From Gnetum montanum (lineage: Eukaryota > Streptophyta > Gnetopsida > Gnetales > Gnetaceae): a DNA stretch of 36,512 bases. The stretch is taken from NCBI GenBank assembly GCA_015680685.1, contig MNCI01010871.1, forward strand, positions 237,819 to 274,330, given 5' to 3'. Below are positions 21,581-33,039 of the stretch, one piece after another (the stretch's first letter is position 1; each line of letters begins with the position of its first letter). The position numbers were made by a program, and so were the translations under genes. The notes beneath the pieces are model-generated. The model did no database searches, had not been told where the DNA came from, and saw nothing but the letters and a program-made list of their open reading frames with translations.

Positions 21581-21612
21581 TGAGGACAATATTTTAGTTA
21601 GTTGTGGGGGCA
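21581..21612 (+). promoter_or_regulatory. polypurine tract region, element 2
   Basis: TTGAGGACAATATTTTAGTT leads to TGTGGGGGCA directly before the 3' LTR. It is the plus-strand priming site. Confidence 0.85.
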
Positions 21613-22590
21613 TGATGAATCATCAGTCAACTAGGATATCATTGATGCTATGTCACATCTACAATATCGTTGATGCTATATCTCATATATTTGACAAAAA
21701 GTCAATTTTTGTCCATTAATGTTATTGTAACTACAATATCATATCTATGATGTCATATATTCAATATCATACCACAAGCTACATCATCATAGATCTAATA
21801 TCGTGGGATGTGTGCAACCTATAAATACAAAAATTGGGTGCATGTATTGGAAGAAGTTTCATTTCATCCTTAGGTAGATTCTTGTAGTTTTGTTTCGTAG
21901 TTTTAGCAATAGAGTAAATGCCTGCAATGTGGTGTTGAGCAGTTGTATGGAATCTTTATCCAAATGAAGTATACTTGAGCATAGTTCATGATAGAAAATA
22001 AAGATAGAGATTACTTTTCATCGTTGCAACATCCACTTAGTTTTACTATTTTATCTAGCATAGTTTTTACAATTTTATTAGTCTAATCATTTACATTTCC
22101 AAGTACTTTACTTTCTTATTCATTAGTAAAGAAAAATGAGTACAACTGGCTTCAAGCATTTAAGTGTAACTGTTTGGTAATCCCTATAGTGTTGTTGCTT
22201 GATTCACCTAGTAGCATAATGCTTAGTAACTCAATAACAGTTACATGAGACCAAGGCATGTAGGGTAAGCTAGGACCATATGTTCATTTCTCTAGGATAG
22301 AGTAGATTTACATTACCATCATTACTTAGATATAGGGTAAAATTTCATTCTAAATTATGTTTATCACTAGGAGTAAAATGGACCTAACAACATCAATTAT
22401 CATATGCCTCACTTTGGGCTAAATCATACGTGACAAAGCTACCACTAGTCCAAGTGGGAAGATAGTGTCCTATGATCAATCCTTAATGATATAGATGCCA
22501 CAAGTAGTCCCATCCATGAAATTCAACTAGATTTTGCATGAACGCTCGTGATTCATATGGTTGGGCATAAGGGGTGCCTACCACTCATCA
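21613..22590 (+). repeat. 3' LTR of element 2
   Basis: The LTR is 978 bp, from TGATGAATCATC to CCACTCATCA, with TATAAATA at 21820-21827 and AATAAAG near 22000. It is followed by the ATTAT target-site duplication. It is clearly more similar to its partner at 15191 than the two LTRs of element 1 are to each other. Confidence 0.92.
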
Positions 22591-22599
22591 ATTATAATG

Positions 22600-23720
22600 T
22601 TGTCTCAAATGGGTAGTCATAACATAAGAAGGAAACATATGTAACTCATCTTCAAGGGCTCATGATAAGTACAACCTACAAATGCACTCTTCTTGGGAGA
22701 GTTGAATCCATCTTCCATTTTCAATTCTAAGATGATAAGAATGTAAGAAAATCTTACTAATAGAATTCGAATACATGATGGGAATAGCAACTAAAACATA
22801 GTAAGCTTCTACATCTAGTTTATTAGATCTACTATGGTATAAATAAAAGTGTCTCTTGCCTTCCACATTAGTACACATCTTTGTTAAAACCTTCTATTTG
22901 ACTAGTTGGTAAATATGGTTAGGATTTTGCTACATGTCCTCAAAAGCAATATTTCATTTTTTCAACCATTTCATCCCATAAAAATACCAACTATGATATT
23001 GTGAATCCTTAAGAACTACTAGAGAAGTTTTCTTACCTTAACATATGCAAGCTATGAGTGTATGTAATAGGGAGTGTCAAAACCCTAAATGAGTAAAACA
23101 TAGGTACATCCCAAGATTTATAAAAGTTTATAGCTTTGTGCTACCTAGTAGAATAGAATCTATAACCTGGGGTTACTAGGCCAAGACCCATACCTCTAGG
23201 CTGCAACCTCATTATTTGAGTGTATGTAATGAATTAGCATAAGGCTTCTACTTCTAAAGGTAATAAATCACATTCACATAATAACATTGGGCAAGGTGTT
23301 TACATCTTCACCTTTAACTCATCTAGAAGAAAATTTTTTTCAAACCTTTCAATATCTTTCTAAAGTTTAGCACTGCATCTAGGTCCCTAAACAACACATA
23401 CATACAATACAGTAGGATAGATGATGGTCTAAAATTATTTTTTTTTAACCTTCCAAGCCCAAAGGCCTAAATCCTTGCAGTTGTTTTTGAAAGCATATAG
23501 AGCCTTGAGACCTCCTACTATTTTTTCTTTGATGCAATTCCCTCACATGTAATTATTCATATAAATGAAATCCAAATATTTAAAACAATCTACTATTTGC
23601 ACATTAGTACTGCCAAAATGAAAGTTATAATAGTTAAATCTTGTATCCCAAATCATCAATTTTGTTGTTCTTTAGTCTTCTTTATTATGTAGACTTTTTT
23701 GCAAAAGCCTTTGTCTAAAC
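22600..23720 (-). mobile_element. LINE (non-LTR retrotransposon) ORF2 fragment, antisense
   Basis: Read on the minus strand, 23640-23530 gives FGSTNVQIVDCFKYLDFIYM, and 23520-23440 gives GGLKALYAFKNNCKDLGLW followed by TIIYPTVLY. This matches the FKYLG...K...YPxxLYG pattern found just after the RT of LINE-type elements. About 650 bp further (22745-22660) comes LHSYHLRIENGRW and EECICRLYLS, the conserved ETGRW...EERxCxxC segment near the LINE C-terminus. Frames are broken by stops and small shifts, and the 5' part of RT and the endonuclease are missing. Element 2 is inserted next to its 3' side. Confidence 0.72.
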
Positions 23721-24130
23721 TTTTCTCTTTCCTCCATCCTATAAATAGGAAATAGTCTTCAAATTTCTTGAGGTGAATTTTGATGCATTCGTTAAACACA
23801 ACAAGGCTAGCTACACAAATAAATTCAATGATGTCTTAGTCTTAACTAGGTTATTTCATAACACAACATTCTTATTCTATAAATTAATTATTCAATGCTA
23901 CCATCTTGAAAATAAATTAAAATTTTGAAGATGCTAATTGTATGTTAAGGGTAGAGGAACATTTTGGAAATTTTTGAGGTTTTGTGCTTAACTAATGTTA
24001 ATTTCAAATTTGGCTTGAACTATCTTATTTAGTGAGTCACATCTATCCTCTATCAAGTTAGGGTTTGTGTTGCTAGGCATGAGTTTCCTTGCATAAAAGG
24101 AGAATAAAGCTTAATATTTTCACCTTATCT
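23721..24130. other. AT-rich stretch, nothing recognised
   Basis: No coding frame or repeat is identified. It may be more decayed 5' sequence of the antisense LINE. Confidence 0.4.
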
Positions 24131-24256
24131 TTATTATTATTATTATTATTATTTAAAGAATCATATGGTGTGGTATGAGCATGGTGACATTCAAACCCAT
24201 AGCCAACCATATCACACACATGAGGCTCTACCATTGCTTTAATAAGGTATTAATGG
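24131..24256 (+). repeat. dispersed repeat, copy 2, with (ATT)n
   Basis: Begins with about eight ATT units, then GTATGAGCATGGTGACATTC, AAACCCATAG and CACACATGAGG. These follow the same order as at 13827-13945. It ends exactly at the terminus of the antisense LTR fragment. Confidence 0.65.
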
Positions 24257-24845
24257 TGATGAGCAATGGGTACCCCCTATGCCCAACCATACAAATCACA
24301 AGAATTCACATGTAATCTGGTTGAATATGGTAGATGGAACTAGTGTGGCATCTATATTATCAAGCATTGATCACAAGTCATTGTCTTCTAAGTTGGACTA
24401 GTGGTAGTTTGGTCACATATGGTTTAGTCCAAAGTGAGGAATATGATTATTGATGTTATGTGATCCTTAATCTAATTGAATGATAATATAGAAATTAACT
24501 AATTAATCTAATTAATAACAAGAATATAAATTATAAGCTAGCCTAATTGGGATGAGTATCCTTTTCCAACTTATTATACATGTCCTAAACTCACTTATCC
24601 ACTACTAGGTTATCAAGTGTTATGCTACTAGGTGAACCAAGCAATAACATTGTTGGAATTACCAAGTGAATACATGTTTACACTTGAAATTGGTCATGCA
24701 CATTCCACTAATTAATTAATATGCATTTAAAGTAAATATATTCTAAGTTAAAGTGCTATAATGGATAGGAATCAACCTTGATCTTATTGTTGTTCATGGA
24801 ATGTGTCTAGGTACAATGCCACTCGAATAAGACGTCATACAATTT
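24257..24845 (-). mobile_element. antisense LTR fragment (3' part only)
   Basis: It starts TGATGAGCAATGGGTACCCC, the reverse complement of an LTR 3' end (compare TACCCACCACTCATCA at 16151-16166). It continues through the reverse complement of the GTGATT..GGTTGGGCAT region, the TTAATTAATTAG block and the AATAAAG/TATGGAATC region, then fades at about 24845. U3 and the TATA box are not recognisable. It is a truncated LTR on the minus strand. Confidence 0.8.
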
Positions 24846-26085
24846 TAGGGATAGGAATTAAACCTGCAACCTTCCCTTAGGAAAACTAAACACATATCCA
24901 TCAATGCACTAACCATAAATAAAAAATAGGATTTGATTTTAAGTGAGTATAGGATTTCAACATTATTCTCTTTTAATCTTCATTTGTTGAAATCTTGCCT
25001 ATCTTTTTCTTAGGGTAAGATAGTATATATGCTTGAAATAAAGCCTCTATGTTTGCATGCTTAAGGTACCAAGTTTTGAACCTAGTATCTTTTTGTGCAA
25101 AGTAATGTAAGTTAATTAATTAGCTAATGATCCATGCTTTAAAAACTGCCTGTATGTTAACTATAAGGATCATCACCGAGCACTATAGTGCTCATCCCAC
25201 TAACCAGGATTCCACTAGGATCAGTAGATGAGAAAAAACCTAACCTCTTTAAGTGGTTCTGCTAAGGCTTCAATGTAGGTCTTTGACTTAATAAATAAGC
25301 ACCACCATCACTCTAAATGATAGTCTACCTATATGTTAATTATATTTTGTTGTATTTCTATGAACTACATTTCAAGCACAAAAAAATGATAGAATAAGCT
25401 TCATGAAAAATTTAAGCATAATTTTTTATTTATGAAATTTTGAATAAATGGAAGGTTGTATGGTATTAAAACTCAAATTTTTTTATTTTACCAATATTTA
25501 ATCCCCAAGATATATAGTCAAATTAGAACTTTATAACTAAACATTGTCCACTACAATCGAACTTATAACTTAGAGCTAACAAATTAAGAGTCTAATTAAT
25601 AGTCTAACATTTCATTTTTAGATAGTATAGACCATTGGCTAGTTAGTTAACTTACATTTCTTTGCACTTAAAGATAATAGGTTCAAAACTTGCTACTAAC
25701 ACCCTAAGCACACTAGCCTGAAGCCATTATTCCAAGCATATTGAATCATCTTACCCTAAAAAAAAAAGGAAAAAATAGTCCATTGTTAGAAAGGGTAGTT
25801 CTAGTTTTTTAACATGTATCTTTTAAAGCCATAAAAAAGCTAAATAAAACTTCTTGATCAAAAACATTTTGATTAGGGGGATGATGTGGGGTGTTGGACC
25901 TTAAAAAATATATTAATAATGAATAAAGAAAATTCAAAGTACATCACAAACTTGATACTAAGTAGACATAAAAATAAGGAAATAAAAAGCCTTCCAATTT
26001 TAGAATTATCTAAAGGATAATGTTATTTATTATCTAAAAGAAAATATTATTTTATTTAAACAAACACACAATAATTAAAAATGTT
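24846..26085. other. dispersed repeats and AT-rich sequence, no gene
   Basis: Contains word series of the type ..CGAACTTATAACTTAGAGC..AAGAGTC.. (25545-25620) and a CCACTAGGATCAGTAGATGAG / CTAACCTCTTTAAGTGG region (25205-25260). Both parallel 14140-14570. Positions 25890-26085 may be the decayed leader of the gag fragment that follows. Confidence 0.5.
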
Positions 26086-26089
26086 TTCT

Positions 26090-26898
26090 TCTTGTAGGAT
26101 TCATTCCCTACCTACTAATGATTTTATAAGGGAACATGATAGAACTACCAAAATTAGGAATAATGTATCATATCAAGTCAAAGTTGTCTACCAACATCTA
26201 GATCCCTACAATTTAGACTTTACCTTTATCCTTGACATGGATAACTGGATGTAATAGAGAAGCCTGGTGGAACACATTATGTTGGCACTTAATCGCTTAG
26301 CTCCATCAATGTTCATGGCAACATTGATAAAAGTTGGACTTGAAGCAATTGCTAGTGACTACAATGTATTTGATGAGATGTTTAGGCCTTATCAACTCAC
26401 TCAAGCCCAATTATGATAAGATCATTTCATGGAGATACATCATGAAGTTACCAAAGTAAAAGGATCCACCATTCCATTGACATCATAATTCAAAAAGAAG
26501 AACATAAATTACCATTCAGGCAAATCCAATCATGAGAATCCTCTCCTCTTTGCTATAGATGACATGACAAATCCATGACTACATTTAGACTTGGCAAGTA
26601 ACAATAGAAAAGGAGAGCAAAGACTAACCTAGGAAGTACCTCCAAGATTAGGTATTCTTATAGGCTATCCATAGATATTTGAAGATATCAGCAAAAAAAA
26701 AAAAGGAAGTTGGCATGGCCCTCCTAGTTCTTCATCATCCTTATTATCAAGCTCTAATGAGGATGAGTATGCCTAAGAAAAAAGGGAAAATGAAAGATAA
26801 CCTAGTGAAAATGATAGAAGAGACCATTACAAAGCTATAGATACAAATGATGGATAGGATGGAGAGGTAGGATACAAATATGAGAGTGACAAATCATG
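26090..26898 (+). pseudogene. gag: gag N-terminal fragment (element E), cut by element D
   Basis: The frame gives VVYQHLDPYNLDFTFILDMD (26188-26240), then a segment ending in a Ser-rich run and NEDEYA at about 26770. Element C has the matching VVYTHLDEYVLDFTFILHQD at about 29527. Several TAG/TAA codons are present. The fragment stops at 26898, where the 5' LTR of element D begins, so E was the target of D. No LTR of E is visible in the window. Confidence 0.75.
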
Positions 26899-28416
26899 TG
26901 ATGGACTATGTCAACGGGCATGCATCGATGCATCACTATCAATGCATGGGCTGATGTGTCAATATAGTGTCTATGTCTGTTTATATAAATGCACATACCC
27001 TCTACATTTATGGAATTGTTAAGTCAATAGAGTAGCCAAGTTATCATAGTTTTATTCTTTCAAAGTTAGAATCTTTTCTAAGTATTTGTACTAGGACTTC
27101 AGGGATTGTATGGCTCCTTATTCAAACATCAATGTACCTAAACACTTTAGTGTGCTGCCAATAAAGATGAGATTCTTGGAACTCCTTGCAGCACTTAGGA
27201 ATAGTTTAATGTTTCCATTCATGCACTTCATGTTGATGTTCATAGTTAGTTAATACACTTAATAATAACAAATAAGTACAACTACCTTGAACATACCATT
27301 AACACTTTGTAATCCCAATGGTGTTATCACTTGGTTTGGCTAGTAGCCTAACACTTGGTAATCCAATAGCATTCATAATGAGTTCAGGATGTGCACAAAA
27401 GCTAGTCCTAGACACTTATGTTATGATAATTAGATTAAGGCATTAGATAGTTAATTAAATTAATTCATAATTCATTACTTTGTTTCACACATAGATTAAA
27501 TCAAATAAAGTATAAGAATCAATAAAAATCATGTGGCATGGCTTACACTTAACCATATTCTTACACTTACACAAGTGAAGCCAAGAAGACAACAATCACA
27601 TATTTAAGTCACTACTTTGTCTATTGTGCATTTAGGAGTTAAAGTCCATGAAATTTGACCAAATCTCTAGTGTAATGCTTGTGATTCGCATGGTTGGGCA
27701 TAAGGACTATTTGCTACTCATCATTGGCACAATTGATGAGGACAATGCTAGTTATCTAGATTAGTTGTATTATAAACAATCACTGTAAAAGCATTAATGA
27801 TTTATATTTTTAAAAATAATAATGTTTTAAGTCACACACATTTTTAATTAAAAACATGTCTCCTTCACATAGAACCAATAACCCATCACATGATTAGAAC
27901 ACTAGTAGGAAAAATGGTAGGATCTATATTGAAGAGAATTGAAGTGAATTACCAAATGCAGGGGGTCTCATATGCTCATTTAGATCCTTACTACATTCAA
28001 ATACTACATTTCACTAATGCAAAAAACCATAGAGGGAATGGAACAAGTCCTAGAATAAGAAGGGTCAGAAGACCTAGGGCCTCCTCTAAACCTAGAAAAG
28101 ATGAATCAAGGGACCACAGGTGGAGATATAAAAGCCATGATGATTATCCCAATTCACCATCTTCCTCTTCCTCTTCAATGTCTAGTTCTAATGAAGATGA
28201 ACTTAGGTATAGAAATAGAGATACACTAAAGGATCAAGATGAAGATACAAATAGAATGCAAAGTTAAGATGAAAGACATTAAACTAAGCATAGACAAGAT
28301 CATCACTATTAGATAAATAAAAATAGAGATTATCTAATGAAGATGAATCCTTGTTGGCTACCAAGAGCATGATACAAAGTAGGGAGGTAGTTCAAATACC
28401 TCATAGGAATCAAAGG
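26899..28416 (+). mobile_element. element D: 5' LTR and start of gag, interrupted by element C
   Basis: The LTR starts TGATGGACTATG at 26899 and ends CTACTCATCA at 27723 (825 bp), with TATATAAAT at 26982-26990 and AATAAAG near 27160. The palindrome ATGCATCGATGCAT lies in U3. A primer site TGGCACAATTGATGAGGA (27725-27742) follows. Gag begins at about 27890 and is cut at 28416, after AAAGG, by element C. The rest of D would lie beyond the right edge of the window. Confidence 0.85.
27890..28416 (+). pseudogene. gag: gag N-terminal part, element D
   Basis: Open for 125 codons to 28267: VSYAHLDPYYIQ, a basic RRVRRPRASSKPRKDESRDH stretch, NSPSSSSSSMSSS, then an acidic/Arg-rich segment RYRNRDTLKDQDED. 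It is the closest relative in the window of the element 2 gag N-terminus. The continuation to the gag core (NEDESLLATKSM, from 28336) is in another frame. The sequence 28341-28416 matches 1783-1857 at about 90%. Confidence 0.82.
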
Positions 28417-29273
28417 TGATGAAGCATCTTCCTCAGGGTCTATCGATGGGATTCTATCATCACGATCCCATCAACGTGATCTTGTAAATGTGGTCACATC
28501 AACACGTGGTTTGATGCATTGATGTGACCCTATCAATGTAATGTCTTATCTTTCCTATAAATACACACTTACCATCCACATTTATGGCATCCATTAATTA
28601 GTTGCTAGCTGAAGTCTTGCATTTTTATCTTCCCAAAGTTAGAATATTTTTTAAGTGCTTACAGTAGGAGTGAGAAGTGTACAAATCTTTATTCGAGCAC
28701 TAATGTATTTAAGCACCTTAGTGTGAATGGTAATAAAGATGCTTTCTTCATAAACCTTGCAGCATTTGGAATTACTTTATTTTTTACTTTCAATACATTT
28801 ATTATTTAAGTAATTTACTTTAATGCACTTGATTAATTAATTAATACACATAAGTATGATCATTTTGATCATATGTTAATGTTGGGTAATCCTAGTAGCA
28901 CTTAATGCTTGGTAACCTAGTAACATTGCAAAGTGGTTTAGGATATGTAAAGTAAATGGGAATGGGTGCTTATGTTAGCATTAGTTGAGATACTAACTAG
29001 TTGTTAGATTAATTAAACATTTAATTACTTTATTTTTAGCACATAGGTGAATTTAGTGAAAAATATAAAATGATAAAAATCATATGCCTTGGTTACACTT
29101 AACCATATATTTGCACTTTACAAGTGAAACTGAGAAGACAATGATCATGTTCATTAGATTCACTACCAAGACCTAGTGTACTTAGAGAGCTAAGTCTATG
29201 AAATTTGATCGGATCGCTTAGTGAACACTAGTGATTCATATGGTTGGCCATAGGAATTGCTCACTACTCATCA
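28417..29273 (+). repeat. 5' LTR of element C
   Basis: The LTR is 857 bp, from TGATGAAGCATC to ACTACTCATCA. TATAAATA is at 28556-28563 with CATCGATG/GATCCCATC-like words upstream, and AATAAAG follows near 28732. It shares GATCATGTTCATTAGATTC and GCTTAGTGAACACTAGTG with the LTR at 1858 but not with the one at 12784. Confidence 0.92.
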
Positions 29274-29274
29274 T

Positions 29275-29292
29275 TAGCATCATTGCTGGGGA
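29275..29292 (+). promoter_or_regulatory. primer binding site, element C
   Basis: TAGCATCATTGCTGGGGA, 1 nt after the LTR; a decayed tRNA-Asp type site. Confidence 0.8.
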
Positions 29293-29421
29293 AATTAATT
29301 AGCTATGTGCGCTATCTAGGAGTTAGTGAAATTATATAACGACATTGTAACAAACCCAAAAGTTAACATCATTAACAAAAATAACAACAACAAGAGCACA
29401 CTATATTTCTTTCAATCTAAT

Positions 29422-31990
29422 ATGGATTCTTCTCACAAGGAAGATTCTCTACCATCATACAAAGGTAGATCCAATCAATAATGATGCAAAGGTTCAAAAC
29501 TGCCACTGCCCCAACAATGCAAAGTGGTCTATACTCACCTTGATGAGTATGTGCTAGACTTCACCTTCATCCTACATCAAGATGCACAACTACAATGGAG
29601 GGGCATGGAGGGAAACATTGTGTTGCCACCTAATCGATCAGTTCCTACAATGCTACTCCAAACTCTCATGAAATTGGACATCCATGGGTTTAATGTTGAA
29701 TACGTTACATAGGAGCATGACTATTAGGATTTTCATTCCACTAATGCACAATGGAAGAAAGATCAAAAATAGATGCACTACAAGGCATAAAAGTACAAAT
29801 GGTTCACAAATCCTTGTTCCTTCTAGACTAGAAGAAATGTAAGGATTCCTGCTCTAAGGATTCCCAAAATACTGAATCTCCCACCTTCTTATTTGCTAAA
29901 GGAGGCCCTAACCAAAATTTACAATCCACTGTAAATAATCCTAATTTAGCAAAAAAATGGATTTCATGACAATGGGGACTCCAAAGAAAGGAGTCAAGGC
30001 AATAACAAGGACAAGCACCAAGATAGAGATAGACATGGTGAGTGTGGTTGTGACCAAAGGAAAGGGAGTAGCAAGCACTTTTCTGGTACTAGCTCTCCTC
30101 CCTCTTCACCTTTGATGTTCTCATATTCTTCATCCTCTAGCTCTACTCAAAGCCACAGATGACATGACCATGATGGAGGTGCCTAATGAGATAGAGATGA
30201 TTACAAGGCTCGCTAGAATAGTAGGGACCAAGGGCATGGGCTATCAAGGGAGGCCAATCACCACAAAAGAAAGGATAGCAGAGGACATCATAGGCATCAT
30301 GGCCATCATTGAGGCTATGACTATGATGAGCCTTTTTTTGTAACAATGAACATGGGAAACATTGCAGAAGTTGTGAGAATTCCAATGAGGCATGTGAAAG
30401 ATAGTAGAATTAAAAGGTTGTATATGAATAATATCCCCATGTTCAAAAGGGGATAAAACTTAGATCCACAAAATCATCTTCAAGCATTTCACAATGCTTG
30501 TGCCTTACAAAACATGGAAAAATGGCAAAAACTAAAGCTTTTTCCAAGGACATTCATCAAAGAGGCTAAAGGCTAGTGCTAGTCCTTAAAGCTAGAATCA
30601 ATCAAACAATGAAGTACAATGCATAAACTATTCAATGACAAGTATCAAATGTATTCCTTAGTATCTAATCTAAGGAAGTAGATCTAAGGGTGGGGACAAG
30701 AAACACATGAATCCTTGGATGTGACCATAAGTAGATATTACTCTCTATTGCATGGGTGCACAAGCCATGGCTTTTCTCAATGGGAGCATCTCTACCATAT
30801 CATAGATGAGTTCTAAATAGTAATAAGAAGAATTCTTGGGGTCTATTCCCAAGGGAGAATTTCAAAACATAGAGCTCATCAAATCCAAAGGCTAATTGAG
30901 TAAGTGGCCAAAGAAGAAGAATAGTTGAGAAAAAAGGAAAGTATGAAGAAGTACATCCAAGATCCTTCTATCCAAAAAAGGGAAGTCTAGATTTGTGACA
31001 ATGAGGAGGAGGCAGCACTTGATTAAATGGTGCAACATAAAACCTTGCCAATGCAAAAATCTATTTCTAAAATATCAGCCAAGGTAGACAAAATGTGGGA
31101 TTCTTTGAACAAAAAATTTCAAACTACTCTTAGGATTTTTAAAGAGTTCAAACAGCAAGGTAGTTTTTGTAAACAAAGGAGAATGAAAGAAGCTGAACCC
31201 ATCAAAGGAGTAAGCATAAAGCTATTATTGTTGAAAATGTTGTGGAATCTAAGATAGATGATGATGGTGGATGTGACATCTACAACAATGAGCATCCTAA
31301 GGGATGTTATTCTATTGTGTCACACTTGCAGGAGTCTTGGGGTGTATACACTAAATCTAAGATTGGCAAGAAGACAAGCACCTAGAAGGTTGCCTTACCC
31401 TCAAGGAAACTATAGGCAATTCAACCAACAACAAGCCTACTATCTGAGTAGAGCTCCACCCTAACCTCATGACCAATACTAGCAATGACAACATCACAGT
31501 CATGGGAGATGCCACCACCAAGGTAGCAATACCCTTACTATTAGTTAGATCCCTATGGATACTATATTCCACAGCTAATTTCTCTACATGACTCTTCCAA
31601 TCACACCTTTCAACATCACTACTCCCTTTCTAAATAAAATAAGTCTCAATCTCTAAGAGGAGAATCCTTATTTCCTTTCTACCCTTCTCATCCTTCTGTA
31701 CCTATACCTCTTCCCTCAACTCAATTTCCACTAGCTCCATTTATGCATGGTGAAATTCCTACCCAGCCATAACAAAGAAATGTCACATGACTTGTTAACT
31801 TACAATTAGCTCCTCAGCCAAGTGGTTTAGAGGAAAAAACCTAAAAGAGACCCTTTTTTTTGAACCAACAGTCCTTGTAAACCCTCACAAACACCTATAG
31901 CTAATGACCCTACTTCTCCCTCATCCTCTACAATCTCATTCAAGATCCCTTCAAACCAACTGCCTCCCACAGTACATCCTATAATGTTGA
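29422..31990 (+). pseudogene. gag: gag, element C (complete length, with stops)
   Basis: ATG 29422 starts MDSSHKEDSLPSYKG. The N-terminal domain includes VVYTHLDEYVLDFTFILHQD and is open from 29524 to 29712. A Ser-rich and basic region lies near 30050-30180. The Retrotrans_gag-like core runs from about 30375 to 30780 (NHLQAFHN, FIKEAKG). The conserved block QKSISKISAKVDKMWDSLNK is at about 31051-31110, and a Q/Y-rich then Pro-rich tail lies at 31370-31780. N-terminus and core are in the same frame, unlike in D and element 2. TAG and TAA codons interrupt it in many places. Confidence 0.82.
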
Positions 31991-32097
31991 CCCATGCAAT
32001 CACAAATTGGATTAAGATTAGCCACCTTCCCAAGAAAAGATCTAATTCCACAAGTCCCCTAATTTGTTTGCAAATCACTAGAAATAAGCCTTGCAAG

Positions 32098-32420
32098 GCT
32101 CTTCTGGATTTGGATTCTGGTGTGAATTTGATCTCCCATGAAATGTACAAAGCCTAGATCCTACCTCCACTAAAGAAGAGTAGCATTCATCTTGAGTTAG
32201 CAAATCAATCCATCACCATTCCCTTGGAATTGGTGAAGGACATTATGACCACCATTTGTGGGTGGTCCTATCCTACTAACTTTCTAGTCATTCATGTACA
32301 TAATTGAAAAGGAAACTTTCCAATCATCATGGTAAGGGCTTGGTTAAATACAATAGATGCATTGCTGGGAATCCTACACCTCTCCCTAGAAATTTCCAAG
32401 GAAAATGATTTTGAAAATAT
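32098..32420 (+). pseudogene. aspartic protease, element C
   Basis: The active-site strand reads LLDLDSGVNLISHEMYKA (about 32100-32153). The TAG after MYKA is shared with element 1. FPIIMVRAWLNTIDALLGI follows at about 32318-32375. It would mature the polyprotein, but the frame is broken. Confidence 0.82.
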
Positions 32421-33039
32421 CAAGAGGAAGTGTGTTCCATGAATTTCATACAATGACATAGGGTGCAATTGCTTGCTAAAATTATGAACCATGAAAAGCA
32501 CATCAATCATAGCATGTAGATAGTGTGCCAGTGTGACAAAAATTCAAAGGTTCCTATATGCAATAGCCACAAAATAGGAGGACATTCACTGGCTGATAGC
32601 TGATGTAGAATGTGGTTCAATAATATATATGTAACCAACTGAGAGCGTTACAAGTGCCTACATTAAAGGCATGGATGAACTGGAGCAAGTTCATCACCAA
32701 CTCTCTAATGATGAACCTGATGACATCAACTAGGGAGAGTTGGAAATCCTTGAAAGTTTTAAATAGGAGCCACTTGAGTTGAAAACTCTACTAGCTGGAA
32801 TGGAGTATGCTCTTCTAAAATATGGCAAGCTAGTTATTATCAATGTTAATCTTGCTTTTGGGTAGAAAAAGAAGCTATTGGACATGGCCAACAAATGGCC
32901 AATAGCCTTTGCTTGATCATATCCTAAACTCATTAGGATTGATCCTAGGGTATGCTAGAATTGCATCTACATGAATCCTTCCATGAAGTCAAACAGATAG
33001 TTGCAATGGTGATTGAAACAAATCATCAAAGAAGAGATT

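Larger units (their letters stand above)
15191..22590 (+). mobile_element. element 2: non-autonomous gag-only LTR retrotransposon
   Basis: This 7.4-kb element has LTRs at 15191-16166 and 21613-22590 and a 5-bp target-site duplication ATTAT (15186-15190 and 22591-22595). It has a primer site, a gag region of about 2.5 kb, a long spacer, an internal promoter-like block, a short 3' ORF remnant and a polypurine tract. I find no protease, RT, RNase H or integrase motif anywhere between the LTRs, so it must have been copied by enzymes supplied in trans. Its gag is homologous to that of elements 1, C and D, which points to a related autonomous helper. Its structure fits the class called TR-GAG in plants. 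Confidence 0.9.

Noticed and set aside
22660-22878. Small minus-strand gene of 72 codons
   Set aside because: Its motifs continue those of the upstream LINE RT remnant and fit the C-terminal part of LINE ORF2.
31827-32150. 107-codon minus-strand frame
   Set aside because: It lies opposite the gag tail and protease of element C, whose motifs are clear on the plus strand.
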